Assembly (NCBI GenBank): GCA_025403435.1
Contig: CM046327.1
Location: 11,710,218-11,774,217 of the forward strand
Source: Artocarpus heterophyllus
Lineage: Eukaryota; Streptophyta; Magnoliopsida; Rosales; Moraceae
DNA: 64,000 nt
Direction of reading: 5' to 3'
The translations under genes were made by a program, and so were the position numbers. The notes beneath the pieces were generated by a model. The model had not been told where the DNA came from. It ran no database searches and worked only from the letters and a program-made list of their open reading frames with translations. Positions 1 through 13,085 of this stretch are shown here, one piece after another (positions within the stretch are counted from its first letter, which is position 1; the number at the start of each line of letters is the position of its first letter).

Positions 1-3000
1 GCAGTCAAGAAAAAAGTAAACTGACTTCCATTTTGTGTTTTATCTGCATCGGATGTGTCCTTAAACACAGGTTGCAAAGGTGACAGAAGTAGAGCAGCTG
101 GCTCACCCCTCTCTACACCATGCAAAACCTGAAACATTCACAACAGGCAAATAAGTTGAGAGGGATGACAATCTGATGCAGATGGATCGATGCATCGTGT
201 AAAATAAATAAATAATAAAAAACCACCCTCCATAAGCATCAAAGGGGCCAAACAATCTCTTAACCGTGTTTTCCATCCATGTTTTCCGTTTTTTGAACGG
301 ATTCATAAACCATATTAAAGGCTTGATGCTAGTTAATCACCATATGTTGGCAAGAACTACAAATATTTTCTGCAAGTGCATTTAGCCATATTAAAGAGGC
401 CCTTCTAAAGGTTTACATCGCAACCGGATGGGTGTTGATGCCCAAAGGAAGTTAAGAATTTATGTGTCGTTTGGTGCGTAAGTTCTAAACCATAGAAGTG
501 GTTTTAAACCACAGAGACGGTTCAAACTGGCGTTTAGTGAAATAATAACTAAGGTGGTTGAAGACGGTTTTAAACCAACCTAAACACTGAAAATTCAAAC
601 TTTGCTTCCCCCTCAAGTTCAAGCAGTTTTGAACAATTTTCTATCGTAAAACCATTCTCATTCTTGTTTTCCTTCACAAACGATAGTTTTTTAAACACCA
701 ATTCTTGTTTTGAACCATTATTCTTATCTTAAACCTTTAAATTCTAGTTTAAAACCACTGCTTAAACCACATGGTTTAAACCCCACAGTTTAAATCATGC
801 GGTTCTAAACCAAACCATTCCGAACTTGCACAGCAAACGAACCCTTAAACATTTCCCGTTATCCTTAATTCTGCTTTGTCGGAAGAATATTTTGGATTCT
901 GCGTATTTGGAAGGTTTTATTTCTGTTTTTCCTCTATTTTGAGGATATCTCATCCTCTTTTTCAATTTTATTGTTTCACTTATTATCAATAGAATTTTTC
1001 TGTTATTTTAGCCGAAAAAGAAAGGCTACAACTATAGCATTGGCGTATGTGACTGCAGGGTTGCATCAATAACGACAAAAAGACAATTGATTAACTTTGT
1101 AGTTTTTAGCAAAGATAAGACCTGGAATCATTATATCTCAGAACTTGGTTCAAGTAGACATCACAATGATTAACTTGTTATTATTAATTATTATTTTTGT
1201 TGTTTTTTTTTTCTTTTTTGCTAGATATTATTGTTGTTATTGTTATTATTGTTATTGCTATCGTTATTGTTATTATTATTATTACTGTTATTATTGTTAT
1301 TGGTAATAACATTAATAAAAAAGAAAAGAATGAACGAAAGAAAAATTATGAAGAAAAACATAGTCAGTTACAGAGAAAAAAAAAAAAAAAAAAAAGGTAA
1401 CAAACTATGATCTTATAACTATATTTTACTGCACAGACAACATTGAGCCTGGAAAGTCATGCACAAGTTTTGACAAACCTGCCTTGAATGCATGGCTGCT
1501 GTCACTATCAATAATCAAGAAAAGCGGTCTACGCGTAAATGGAACAATATCTCCAGGATAGAGATTGTTTAAACCTGAAAATCCAAAGAATAGCTACATA
1601 AGAATGATAAGATGACGCCTACAAGAGCTTAATAAAAACCTAACTGCTCATAGTAAAAGAATTACTGTTTATTTACTATGCTGTTATTGGCACCTACCAG
1701 CATTTCCTCTTGGCCCAAACCAAAGATATTTATCATAAAACCCACTTGGCGAATCTCCCTTGCCACAAGAATCAGACAGGGTATTGTTCTGCTCGTGGAG
1801 AGACACAGCTTTGTTTCTTGGTCCTAAACATTCCATCTGACTAACATTACGACCAACCTTCCCTGCATAATTAATGATCAAGTTTACTTACCTTGGATGA
1901 CAGAACATGAATACTTAACTCTTTACCATATCAAAAGTAACTAACCTGAGGCTGAAAGGTATACAAGCACAATACCATCTGGGGGAAGTTCCTCACAAAT
2001 TGTAGCCAAAACCTGCCAAGTGCGAGAACATCATGCGTTAAACATAAGCTTTGCCAACCATACACCGACAACAGAAGAATTTCTTTTGGGCATGGTCAGG
2101 TATAGATGACCAAACTTCAGTCTCACAGACGATTCTCATCATAATTGTAATCAAATGGAGCAGTTTGGAAGAAAGGCCCTCAACCAAACCTAATGAAACT
2201 TCATAAGATGAATGTAGTGACCGACTATATCAAGCCAAGTGCAACTATTAACAGAAGAGTTCCTGTGTCAGGCATTGATGGTTAAAAGCTGATGTTCACA
2301 AACACCTTGTTGAAGAAAAAAAAAAAGAAATTTCATCTAATGCAGCAGCTTTGAAAATGGGCCCCTTTGCCCAATGGAGCTTCATAGCCCAAAGATAATA
2401 ATAGTAATAACGGAACCTATCAACACCCAAAAAAAAAGAAAGAACGGAAACTGCAGAGGAAACTGCAGTAGATACCATATAACCCACAAGGAATCAACTC
2501 TGTAAAACTCACCGCTATCAAATGGGTCACAGACGGACGATAGAGAATAGCTTTCCTTGGGTTTGGAGGGAGAGTTGGATCAGTCATGTCTGCTGCCAAG
2601 TTCATATCAATTAGTCCAGAAGCCCCAGAATGATCGGTAAAAGTTCCATTCTCCTTTGGTTCAATTGGACGCTTTTGGTAAAAAGATCCAGTTGGCTCCC
2701 ATTCCAAACATTGCAGCATTCTGAATGTGTCCAACGTAAGTTCAGCAAATTTAACCTGCAGGTGAAAGCATACAAACACTTAAAAAGCTTTCCATTTTTG
2801 CAGGGTGAACATGCTGATTTAACTCCAAATGAATTAAATTTCTAAGCCAGCAGCGTGAATTAAACTATTTCACCTCATTCCTGTGATGGCTTGTCAGCAG
2901 TGCATCTTGAAATTTCAAAACCTTCTTTGCATGAAAACGAGCCAAACATGGAAGAGATTCTGGATGAGTATCAAATGTTGCACAATACCGCAATGGTCGG

Positions 3001-5685
3001 ACATTCATAAAGGCTGTATCAACTTTTATAAATCGAAAAATTTCTTGCACTACTTGCCTCCATTCTTTGAAGTTAGTATCCTGAGAAGAGACGGTTTAGC
3101 ATGTCCATAATCAGGTAACTATAAAAGTTGTATACAGGATATAATCAGAGGAAAACTAATCCTATCTACATATATTAGGAAAAAAAAAGAAGATCCAATG
3201 AGTAGCAAAGAAGATATCACATATCTTCGAAAATTAATGAATGATTCCGATAAACTAATGATGAGGAACAACAGATATAAATAGTTAGGAATTTAAGGTT
3301 AAGTTTATCTACTAGGATTCTTTAGAATTTATTTCGTTAGTGTTATGTTTATCCTGTTGTTAAGGTTTATTAAGCTACAAATAAAGATATTATCTGTATT
3401 TTTACTTTGGACCTTGATAATTATTATCAAATTTGCATATACAGATTTCCTCTTGATTGTTCTCTTCTTTCTAGCTTGCTCACCTTCTCTCTCTTTCTTT
3501 AATCTATCTTGGCAATTCGTATTAAAGCAAAGTCAGTCTTATTTCACATTGTTTTATTCTGAGTTTTAACTCGTCAGATTCGAGTTCTCCTACCAGAGTA
3601 AAGTGATGAGGAACAAGAGATACTAGTGTTACAATTATTTAGGATTTATCTTAGTTTATTTTATTAGTGTCACATCCAGCTTATTATTAGGGTTTATTTA
3701 AGCTATAAATAGACCTAGTATTTGTATTTTTCACTCTGGACCTTGATGATTATCATTGAATACACAAATTTCTTCTCTATTGTCCTATCTTTCTTCTAAA
3801 TTCGTCATCATCTTCTCTCAATTTTTCTCTTTCTCTAATCTATCTTGGTCCTATATCACAGAAATTTTAGCCACAGCTGTTTCACAACATTTTCTTTTTT
3901 TTTTTTTTGAGCTAAAAGACGTTTCATAACATAAATAGAACCGTGTATGATTAAGTCTTACTACCTAACCAAACCAATAATCCAGATTCCAGCGCAGTAA
4001 AATATAACAAGAGAAAACAAATTATATCAGTCGAAGTACACTAGCAATAAATGGCATTTAGGATTTCCTCTAAAGTGGTACTCAACTCTTGTTCTCTGTC
4101 TTGGTGTTGTTTCTCACAAAAACGAAAAATCTGTGTAAGTTTCCTGTTGCTCTTCAAATGAAACCTACAATTTTAAGGGGAAGTAAGGTGCAACAAACAC
4201 AATTACTACTGGTTTTCGAATATTTAACCTTCCCAGGTATAGATTTTTACATGTCAGGTCTTCCCACATTTCTATTTATGTGTGTGTAGATATATACATG
4301 AGATTTTTCAATGACGACTTAGTAGCGTATTAACAAAAAACAAAGTGCGAAAAATTGTTTTGCTGGCTTCACCCTACCAAAGCAAAGACATATCCAGCCA
4401 CACCAAATTATAAGGAAAAGTAAAAAGAACAGCTCTGCACAAATCATTTCCTAACCCATGGAAGCTAGTAAGTCAACTGGTAAACTGAATGTGGCACCAA
4501 TTGTATGGCCTACAACACAACACTCGGTATTTATGTTGGTTGATGTAGGAATTATATTAAAACTACTATTCTAACCAGTTTCTTTTTCAATTAGTAAATC
4601 ACAAGCGGTAAACTGCATGTCCTTAGCCAAAAAAGAAATGGAAAAAGGCGAGAAAAGAAGAAAACTCTGTTTGACTGTTTCTTCAAGTCACCAAAAGAAC
4701 AAAATTTTTCTTCCATGATTTTTCTTCCTTTTTTTTTTTTTGGTTCCTTTTTTTCATTATCTTTAACATCTCTGTCTAATATCTGTCAGCGTGATGCCAC
4801 TTCCATAGTTAAACCCAACTGAGTCAGTGAGTTGCCTGGTCCACCAGGAACAACTGGAAGCACCAGTTTAGAAGAACAAAAAACCTTCAGAAATAAAACG
4901 TACTCAATTAACTGATTAAATACATATCAAAATTAAATAATTAAACCATGTATTAACTTTAAACAGAGAAACTCGCGGAAATTATGTACATTTAGATGTC
5001 TAATCAAATTGCAAATAAAATATGACAAATATAACCGATCTAACTACAGCAATTAGTACTACTAATTCCGTTCCAAAGGACTGACCGATTAGTGGAAGGA
5101 AGAAGATTATTAAGTATTCAATTTGTAGAACTAAATTAAACTAAAAATAATAAAAGAAAAATTTACCCGAAAATTGGCTTTACTGTCATCAACGAGAGCC
5201 TTGAAGCGGTCCAAGAGATGCTTGACCATCTCCGTCCGGTTCAAAATGAAGGAGACAAGCAAAAACCTTGCGTAAAACCTCAATTCCTTGAACCTAACAC
5301 CGAGATCCTTCCCGAAACCCTTGGATCCCTCGAAGTAGCTGCGGTTGAGAATGGCCTCGTAGAAGACGCAAGCCTCGACCAGGAACCTGGCCTCGCTGGT
5401 CCTCATGTACTGTCCGAAGTAGAGCTGGCCGATCCGGCTCGCGATCTCGCCGATTTCCCAACGGTTCAGACCGGCCTCCACCAGCCTCGCCCGGTTCTCT
5501 TGCTGGTACTTCCACAGCCTCATGTACGCCTTGAACACCTTCTGGAAGTAGTGCTGATTCTGCACCCGCCCGTACGCCGGCACGTCCCGAACCCTAGAGA
5601 ACTTCCGGTCCGCGCTCTCCACCAGCGCTCGGAACGTCCTCGACACGACATCGTTCTCGGACATCTCCGGAGCCCAAAAAACCAA
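1..5685 (-). CDS. SCAI: SCAI homologue (5' part of the gene, 7 exons, runs off the left edge)
   Basis: Homologue of SCAI (suppressor of cancer cell invasion), a conserved nuclear protein. In animals it is a cofactor acting on MRTF/SRF transcription and DNA repair; the plant role is little known. Exons on the minus strand: 5685-5167, 3080-2874, 2755-2513, 2012-1946, 1862-1698, 1574-1483 and 128-1 (open at the edge), giving about 473 codons in one frame. Family landmarks are RWEIGEIASRIGQLYFGQYM in exon 1, DTAFMNVRPLRY in exon 2, LADMTDP-like and PPNPRKAILYRPSVTHLIA in exon 3, ATICEELPPDG in exon 4, PFTRRPLFLIIDSDSSHAFK in exon 6 and ERGEPAALLLSP in exon 7. The first ATG is at 5685; a second ATG seven codons in (5664) is an equally good start. 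All introns are GT-AG except the one after exon 6, which needs a GC donor (see findings). The 5' UTR lies around 5686-5800. Identity is firm; the C-terminal part lies outside the window. Confidence 0.93.
466..842. mobile_element. MITE-like inverted-repeat element inside SCAI intron 6
   Basis: The left end reads GTCGTTTGGTGCGTAAGTT and the right end, reverse-complemented, is close to it (GTTCGTTTGCTGTGCAAGTT). The interior is rich in repeats of GGTTTAAACCA type. No coding capacity. This fits a short non-autonomous DNA transposon with imperfect terminal inverted repeats. No clear target duplication was found, so class and exact ends are uncertain. Confidence 0.5.
1218..1311. repeat. ATT/GTT trinucleotide microsatellite
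   Basis: An imperfect run of (GTT)(ATT) triplets lies in SCAI intron 6 and is followed by a poly-A stretch at about 1376-1395. It has no coding meaning on either strand and is likely length-variable between individuals. Confidence 0.8.
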
Positions 5686-6654
5686 CCGAAACTGGCCTTC
5701 CTTCTTCTTCAGTTTTCCGACCGACAGCGGCGATTTTCCCCGGCTCTCATCGGGAAATCTGCACCTTCATCCAGAATTTGCAGACAGAGAACGTATCACT
5801 TTTTTTTGGGTTTATATTATTATTATTAAATTAATAATTATCATGCTAACGTCATAATAGTTATGCTAATTTTCTCTCCTTCTTTCTCTTTTGTTTTTTT
5901 TGGCTTTATTTAGTTTTGCTTTTCGGCTTTTGCTTTTGGTGTTCGTTTTTGGTCACTATTTTAGTGACGAAGAGAGAGAAGAGAGAAGGGGGCGCATTTT
6001 GTGTTAAGTTTGATCGGTGAAACACATGTGGGAGTAGTCAGGGGTGGTGCGGTTCCCTTTGAGGCTTTGATTGTGTGGTTTTCAGGAATACGTTTACGTC
6101 TGTCTGAGTGATTTCTGGCCGCTGACGTCTCTAATATTGAGATCAACTCATTGATCGCCGCCACGTGCTTTCGTCCCACTGGATTTATTTTCATTGCTGT
6201 GTTTCGGACTAATGTTTTGTATTTTCTGACAAACTTACGCCTGAGAGGAATAATGTTTTCTTTCGAGGGATTTTTAAAAATAATCTTTTGAAAACAATTT
6301 ATTTGGTCAATAATTTTTTTTTTGACAGTTTTGACATTAAAAAAAAGATCAAAACGGTTCCAGTTTTTTTTTTTTATCCTGTTGAGGTTTTTTATCCTAC
6401 TATAGTCATTTTTCTTCTTTTTTTGAAAAAAATTAAGACAATTTACCTGCACAAAAAAGTGTGTTTTTTTTGTTCCAAAAAAAAGAAGACTTTTACTCAA
6501 TTTGAAATTTTTTTTTGCCTTTTTGTCAAAATCATCCTTTTCTTTCACTCTCTAAAGATATAAATTGAAAAGTGTGTTTTGGCATTGAAACCCATTGGTT
6601 TGAAGTAGTTCAATAACAGTAAAACTAGAGGGTGAATTTTTCATCACACATCAT

Positions 6655-6815
6655 TTATTAAGATATATTTTTTATAAATATTACACCTATTTATTTTTTA
6701 TATAATTTAATATGTAATATAAATGATAATATAACATAAATTTTTTTTAAATGTGGCATAAAAAATACAACTTTTAAAAATGTGACATAATATATAATTT
6801 TCTCAAACTAAATGT
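6655..6815. repeat. Dispersed AT-rich repeat, copy 1 (pair with 53808-53960)
   Basis: The string of landmarks TTTATAAATA, TATTTATT, AATATAACATAAA, AATGTGACATAAT and TAATTTTCTCAAA recurs in the same order and spacing at 53808-53960. The two copies are homologous rather than chance AT-rich sequence. It is likely a small transposon-derived repeat; ends were not defined. Confidence 0.55.
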
Positions 6816-7019
6816 GTCAATTCCTTTAGGCAAAAAAGAATGTGGTTGACCCTAGCCCATTAATGAAAAGGGAGGCTCAATTCGGCCTGAAGGCCACATA
6901 AGCCTAAAACACATGCCACCAACACTTTTATAGGGAAATTTAAAAAAATAAAAAAGTATCTAATACCCGTTGCAAGGTTGGGCCTAAATCTTTGACCTAA
7001 CAAAGGCCACAAGCTGGCC

Positions 7020-7145
7020 TGTTTGGTCATATTTAAATTAATACTTTTAGATGCTATAGTATAAAATAAAAAGTAGTTATAGTATAAATTTTTTACATGC
7101 TACAGTATATAAATTAAAAGTTTTGGTTCAAACCAATGTACTAAA
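7020..7145. mobile_element. Small palindromic MITE-like repeat
   Basis: The two halves form an imperfect inverted repeat. ATGCTATAGTATAAAA on the left is mirrored by TTTTACATGCTACAGTATA on the right, within flanks of the form CTTTTAATTTAT and its complement. Related ACTATAGTA/GAGCTTTACA motifs recur at 7685, 22520, 30940 and 36500. It is non-coding. Confidence 0.45.
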
Positions 7146-8269
7146 CACCCTATTAATGTTAGGGACTTTTCAATGGAAATTCTTGGAGGTTATATATGTT
7201 TTGAAATTATTAAATATAATAAAAATTTACTTTAAACACATACACTACTCAAAGATAGACACTCGGCATCTTAGAAATTGTCGAAAAATAAACAATAGTA
7301 ATTGAATTCTTGCATTATACATGGTTTGCTTAAAGCATACGAATAAAATTTTTTATTTTCTTTTTTTTAGAATTTAACCTTTTATAAATAAAAATAAACA
7401 ATAGTAATTCAATTCTTGCAAGAAACAACAGGCCAGTATATAATTCTATGATTTTTTTTATTGTTTGCTCAGACCATGGGAATAAATATTAATAAATAAT
7501 AGCTTTTGGAGGGTTAATTTCATAAATTTTCCATGCCTTGTGAATCTCATTTTAGTTTATGATTTTTTAAAACATCCTAAACTTAATCCTTCACCACTTA
7601 GTTTTGTTTTAGTTTTAGTCCTTTTTATTAGTTAAGTATTAGAAACAAAACAAAACATGAAAGAATTTGTTATAAGATGGGAGAGTTTTACACTATAGTA
7701 GTTGAAACAATATTGTCAGACAAGCCTTTTACTCAATATCACATGCATATTTTGCATTTTATTAGTTAAAAAAATGTTTTCTGTCAATACCACTTGTATA
7801 TTTTATTTTCCTTTTTTACACCTCTTTTAAAATTTAGACATAGATTGAAGGTCAAGTTCATACGCTATTTATGAGAGTAAGCCGATCCCCCTATTAGTCT
7901 ATTCGTCTACTTGCAAGTATATAAATATTAAGAGGTTTGAACAAATCCTTGGAAGACTAATTTAATGAAATTTCAGAAAAAGAAAATTTAATTTCAATAT
8001 TTTATTTTTATGTTGATAAAAGTATAATGGAAGTAAAGCACAAAGAAATGGCTCTTGAATGTTCCATTGGCTACGCAAACATTACAAACGTAGCAATTAT
8101 TTTTTATCTTTTTTTTTTGAAATTTTATTTGTGTTTAAATAATTAATAGTCCAAAACTAATGAAATTTTATGTCTTCAAATAATTAATAGTTCGAAACTA
8201 ATGTAATAAATCCTCAAAAAGAAAAAGACTAACCTATTAAAATTTCAGTATTTTTTAGAAACCGTTAGT

Positions 8270-8830
8270 CCCTGCAGACAATCCTGTTAAACCTTTTAAA
8301 CAAACAAACAATAGTCACAGAAATAAATTGTTTTCGACAAGTTATTCTGTAAGAACAATAACAAAAAAATAACACAGACACAATAAAATAGATGAACACC
8401 AAAAGTGATTACATAAAACTCAACTTGGAAAAAAAAAACCATGAGTATTAAGCATACCAACTTAAAAGAAGAGACTCTTATTACTTCGAGCGACAGTTAC
8501 AAGGAAATTAGAATTATGTCTTTTAGCACTCTACCAATTCTAAACTCACAAAGTCTCCCCCTTCCTATAAGCCCTAGCTTAAACGGCTCGTCTTCAATCT
8601 AACTAATCTACTTCCATAATAACTACTTGCCTTCAATCGAACTAACTAATCCAAGTAGGCGATCCAATCTTGATCGATTTCTAACACAAAGATTAAGAGA
8701 CAACGGTTAAGCCCCATTATGCTCTTGTTTTCTCTCACATTAAAGCTCAATAGAAACATAAACAAAATATGGAAGAGATTACAATAAAGTCTCCTACATA
8801 CTCTATATGCCTAAGGATCTATTTGTAGTG
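8270..8830. repeat. Possible LTR-retrotransposon remnant
   Basis: The stretch resembles decayed plant copia LTR/leader sequence in composition: a run of short polypurine and CCAACTTAAAAG-like blocks and a TCTCCCCC tract. I found no paired LTR, no TG..CA ends and no target duplication. Read it as an unassigned repeat. Confidence 0.25.
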
Positions 8831-8836
8831 CAGGTG

Positions 8837-8867
8837 ATAACTCTATTACTCTATAAAATAGAGTTAT
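8837..8867. repeat. Perfect 10-bp inverted repeat (hairpin)
   Basis: ATAACTCTAT at 8837-8846 and its exact complement ATAGAGTTAT at 8858-8867 flank an 11-base loop. It is too far from any gene to be a plant terminator and is probably the core of a MITE end. Confidence 0.5.
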
Positions 8868-9829
8868 TATAGCTCTTGGTATTGAAGTTGGCTATGCTTT
8901 TTAGATTTTATTTTTATTTTATTGAACTTTGTTCTATATTAGTTTTATTTTGTTTAATTAGATTTTATTTGTTTTAATTTAATTTCATTAAATTTTATTT
9001 TATTTAGTTTCCTTAATTTGTACATGTTAATTAGGTAAATTAGCAACTTGGTTGTGTTTAAAAAGGAACAATTGAGTAAAGATTCAAAATTTAAAATGTT
9101 CTAAGAACGAAATCCACATGCGTCTTCTATCAGCATTCGCCACTCGTCCCTTGGAATCGTTGCCTCGCGCCATCAGCTGATTTCTTGCATGCATGAAGCT
9201 AACACTAGGCGAGAGGTGCATGAGAGGCACACCAACTCCAATGCTTGGGCTCCTATGCGGCATGATTCAGTGAAACTTCCATGCACCCAGCGTGTAGCCC
9301 ATTCCTGAGCTGCCACATCGCTAACTCCCAAATGCTTTTGGCCCCAACGAACTGTATCTCGCCACATAGAGTATCTCCATCACATTAAAATTTCAAAACT
9401 AATACAATGAATCCTAAAAAAGCAAGAAGACAAACTCATTAAATCTTTAGAGTTTATTCTTAAAAAATTAAACTATAAATTACAATAATGTATCATGTAT
9501 TAAACACCATATCATGTTTGAAACTTTAAACTTCATTAAAAAAATAAGGAATTTTCTTGCCAATTTACTTGGTTTTATTATTTACCTTACCATTGTTGTT
9601 TTTAATATGTTGGGTTTTGTAAATCATCTAATATATTATCTTGTAGGAAAAAACAAAAAACCAGTTGAACCGAGTAGGTTACTTATGGATCACTTTTTTA
9701 TAGTCTAATTGGTTACTATTGTCTAAAACTAACGACTAAACCGACCACTATGAACCGACTGTCATTGATAAAAAAACCTACCAGACCTCTCTTGCAAACG
9801 GTAGGTGTTTGGTGTGTATTTCTCAAAAT

Positions 9830-10140
9830 CAACCTACTAAAAATTGACAAAAACCAACCGATGAGCACCCCCTAGTTGGTTGTGGTGAAGGGACCGACAA
9901 GGGTAGGGGTGACAGTGGTGAGGGGTGAGCAATGACATTGGTGAAGGGCAAGCAATGATGTTGGTGTGGGGGCGATGGGGGTGAGAAGGCTGACAAAGGT
10001 GGGGAGCGACTAGGGCGAAGTGGCCGACGAGGGTTGGGGCTGAGAGGCGAGTGGCGGCGTTGATGAGGGGCCAACAAAAGTGAAGGGGCAACGATAGTGT
10101 TGGTCACTAAAATGGGGGCCGACGGGGGTAGGTTGACAGT
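9830..10140. other. GC-rich low-complexity island
   Basis: About 300 bp with many GTGGGG/GGGTGA/GGCCGAC words in otherwise AT-rich DNA. Both frames on the minus strand give proline/serine/histidine-rich strings with no domain. It is likely captured or decayed repeat sequence, not a gene. Confidence 0.4.
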
Positions 10141-10955
10141 GTAGGACTCCTTTTTTTTTTCACTTTCTAATTTACACCTTTTCTTTTGGCAAAGACTTAA
10201 AATTAATGACTGAGACTTGATGCTTATGAATCAATGGTTGATAATTAATGGGCACTTTGGTCATTTTGTATCTAAACTTAACAGAGTTAAGTTTAAGGAG
10301 TGTCGATGTAATTAGTTTAAGTTAAGGGGTGTTTCTGCTATTTTAGTAAAACCCAGAATGTGTGAGTGTAATTTATGCATAAGATTATAATTATCTTCAT
10401 TATCGTAATGAAATAAATTTACAGAAATAGTAGTAATTCAAAACTAATTATAGTAAATAATAGGTTTTGAAAACATTTGTAATAAATAGCAAAAAATAGA
10501 AAATTTACTCGATAAAAATATTTTTGCTTATATATTTACTAGGAGAAAAAAATTTACCACTCAATTTTCTTTATATTGCTATTTACTACAAACATTTTTA
10601 AAATTTAATATTTACTTTAAAAAGTTTTAAAAATCTGGCGTTTCCTCATTCTCTATAAATTTATAATCATGATCGTTATAATGATAAAATATTATTATAA
10701 ATTCATCCACTATCATAAAAATGTAACTTTATAACTATGATCATCTTTGTTAATATGTTGAACATCGATATTATATATGTATATATATAATGATCAACAA
10801 ACAAACATGAGCATAATGATTTGAGTTCTATGAAAATAGAATAAGATTATAAATATATTCATTATCATAAATATTTGTAACTTTATGATTATGATAATTA
10901 TCACTTTGCATATTTAAAATTATAATTCTTTAATTATCATAATGAATTAAGATTA

Positions 10956-11838
10956 TAATTTCTTAGGTTATTAATACCAATTACTTCTAAACTTTGGGGT
11001 TTCTTCCACTTTATCATCTAAACTTTAAAACTCAACACTTTGTCCTTTCAACTTTCAAAACTCTTCACTTTATCGTTTGAACTTTAAAAATCACCATTTC
11101 CTCTTGAATTTTTAAAACTTCTAACTTTGCCTCTTGAACTTTCAAAGCTCTTCGCTTTGTCCCATGAACTTTTAATTTTTTAAGCCTACATGATTCATAC
11201 ATGGGTCATCTATAAGGGCAAAAATGATATTTTAACACTAAGTTTTATTTCACGTTTGCACTCTCACTTTTTTTTTTTGCACAGTTTTTTTTTTTTGCTC
11301 TCATGTTTACACTCTCACTTAGAGCTTCTTCTTCTTCTTCTTCTTCTTCTTCTTCTTTTAATCTGAATTTTCATTTTGAAAGAGTTTGTATGTGCATTTC
11401 TTCTCATTTTTAATATGTAACTCTTATTTAATAAGTATATATTGTTTACCAATATCTAAATTTGAATAATAAAGAAGATAAATTACGTATTAATTCCAAA
11501 ATGAGAGTTCATATATATTAGAAATAGCCTTAAGTGAGAATGTAACAGTAAAACAAAACTTGAGAGTGATAAAATCTCAATTTTGTCCTTACAGATGATC
11601 CATATATGAATCATATGAGCTTAATTCTGTCTATTTGAATAAAAAATCAGAAGTTCAAGAGGCACAATGAGGAGCTTTAAAAGTTCAGGGGCAAAGTGAC
11701 TATTTTTAAAGTTTAGAGGAACAAAGTGATAAGTTTTGAAAGTTCTAGGGGTAAAGTTATAATTTTCAAAGTTCAACGGGTAAAGTGAGGGAGACTCTAA
11801 AGTTTAGGACCATTGGTGTTAATAACCTTAATTTCTTA
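10956..11838. mobile_element. Foldback element (Mutator-like MITE) with long repetitive inverted arms
   Basis: The element body is 10966-11827. It starts GGTTATTAATACCAATT and ends in the near-exact complement AATTGGTGTTAATAACC-like. The inverted arms are about 280 bp each and are built of tandem units of about 29 bp (consensus near CACTTTGTCCCTTGAACTTT plus a short A/C-rich tail). A central stretch (about 11260-11570) carries a TTC microsatellite at 11325-11357. TAATTTCTTA occurs at 10956-10965 just outside the left end and again at 11829-11838 outside the right end, a 10-11 bp target duplication. That length, with long inverted repeats and no transposase, fits a non-autonomous Mutator-like element. 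The superfamily call is inferred from duplication size alone. Confidence 0.8.
11325..11357. repeat. (TTC)n microsatellite
   Basis: About eleven TTC/CTT triplets in the centre of the foldback element. Confidence 0.9.
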
Positions 11839-13085
11839 GATTATCATAATGAAATAAGTACATAATTATGAATTCATTTACTATCATAAATATTCATGAC
11901 TTTATAATTATGACCTTCACTATTAATATTCAATACCAAAAGATATATAAATGTAACGATGGAATTCATCTTATTTACATATTCACGACTAAGAAAAACT
12001 GGATTCTCTTTCGGATACAAGTTATAGGAGCATAATAATTGTAACTTATGATAACGAAATAGGATTGTAGTTATTACAGTAAAAATTTGTAACTTCATAA
12101 TTATGATATAAATTGTCATAAAATTAATTTTAAAAGAAATGTTCAAACTATACAAAAAGAAGATAATGACATTTACAATTTGTTTTTTTTAAGGGATGGA
12201 GAGATTCGACTTCTTCACTTTTTATTAGAATCAGATATGATTATGTCATCAAGTTATGCTTGTAACCACTAAGTTAATAAATTTTTAAAAGTAAGTATTT
12301 ATAATATTGTTAAAAAATAGATTTTTTATGCGTAAAGTCCTCAAATTAAAGGCTTTGTTTAATTATTAATGCTAAAAAGTCAAAAGAAGAGAAAGGGCAG
12401 TAATCATCAAGCTCTATGCATGGCTTTAATTTTTCTGTTTTCTTCCTTCCGAAAATCATCTCCATGCAGGATAAGAATAATATTCGTAAGTAATTCATAT
12501 AGTTTCCAATTTTCATTTAGGCCCTGCACTTGAGAATTTATTCTTTTCCTTTTTTGCTAAGCAAGCTAAAAACTGACCTTAATCTAGCAAAATATAATAA
12601 AAAAATTTTCTCCAACCAACCACCATATGTCAAGGGAACATCTTGCAACAAAGTTTGACTCCACAAAACGAATCTACGATGATTGCAGCTTCTACTTTTT
12701 TTTAATCTAGTAAAATATATCAAAATCTACTTCTTTGGCTAAACATTCAAAAAAATATTGCTATTTTCTATTTTTCGTTGGGTCCACTTTCTTTCCTCAT
12801 AAAATGCCACAGATGTCAAAATGGGGCAAGTGAGATATTTGTTTTTTTATAGGAGTGTATAGTGAACTTTCTCACTAATGCACTTAATTGCTAGTCCTTT
12901 TCTGGGCCCTTCTTTATCAATATTGGTTGACACAATCTCTTTCTAGAGAAAACAATAATGTATTGTGTTCCACGAAAAATCATTTGGCCTAAAACTCTCA
13001 TCTTAGTCTTGTTTTACCAAATCTATTAAGTACACTATTTAATGATTTAGGGATCTAAAAGAATGACAATGTTAATACTAACTAA
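11839..13085. other. Intergenic AT-rich stretch, nothing recognised
   Basis: About 1.2 kb of AT-rich sequence with short frames only and no recognisable family. It includes one copy of a short dispersed motif (GAGATTCGACTTCTTCA, near 12210). I see no gene. Confidence 0.6.

Larger units (their letters stand above)
5830..10955. other. Intergenic AT-rich stretch with repeat debris
   Basis: About 5.1 kb without a convincing gene. The stretch next to the SCAI 5' end (5990-6250) is less AT-rich and holds a CACGTG G-box at 6162-6167 and a GACGTC nearby. It may be the SCAI promoter, but nothing tests this. The rest is poly-A/T runs, MITE-like pieces and possible LTR remnants, listed separately. Reading frames here are short, of low complexity, and match no family I recognise. 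Confidence 0.7.

Noticed and set aside
5961..6548. 195-codon minus-strand frame upstream of SCAI
   Set aside because: Lysine/phenylalanine/asparagine-rich because it reads through poly-T runs; no domain. The less AT-rich end may be promoter.
9829..10107. Pro/Ser-rich minus-strand frames
   Set aside because: Two overlapping frames open at once in a GC-rich low-complexity block; typical of repeats, no family match.
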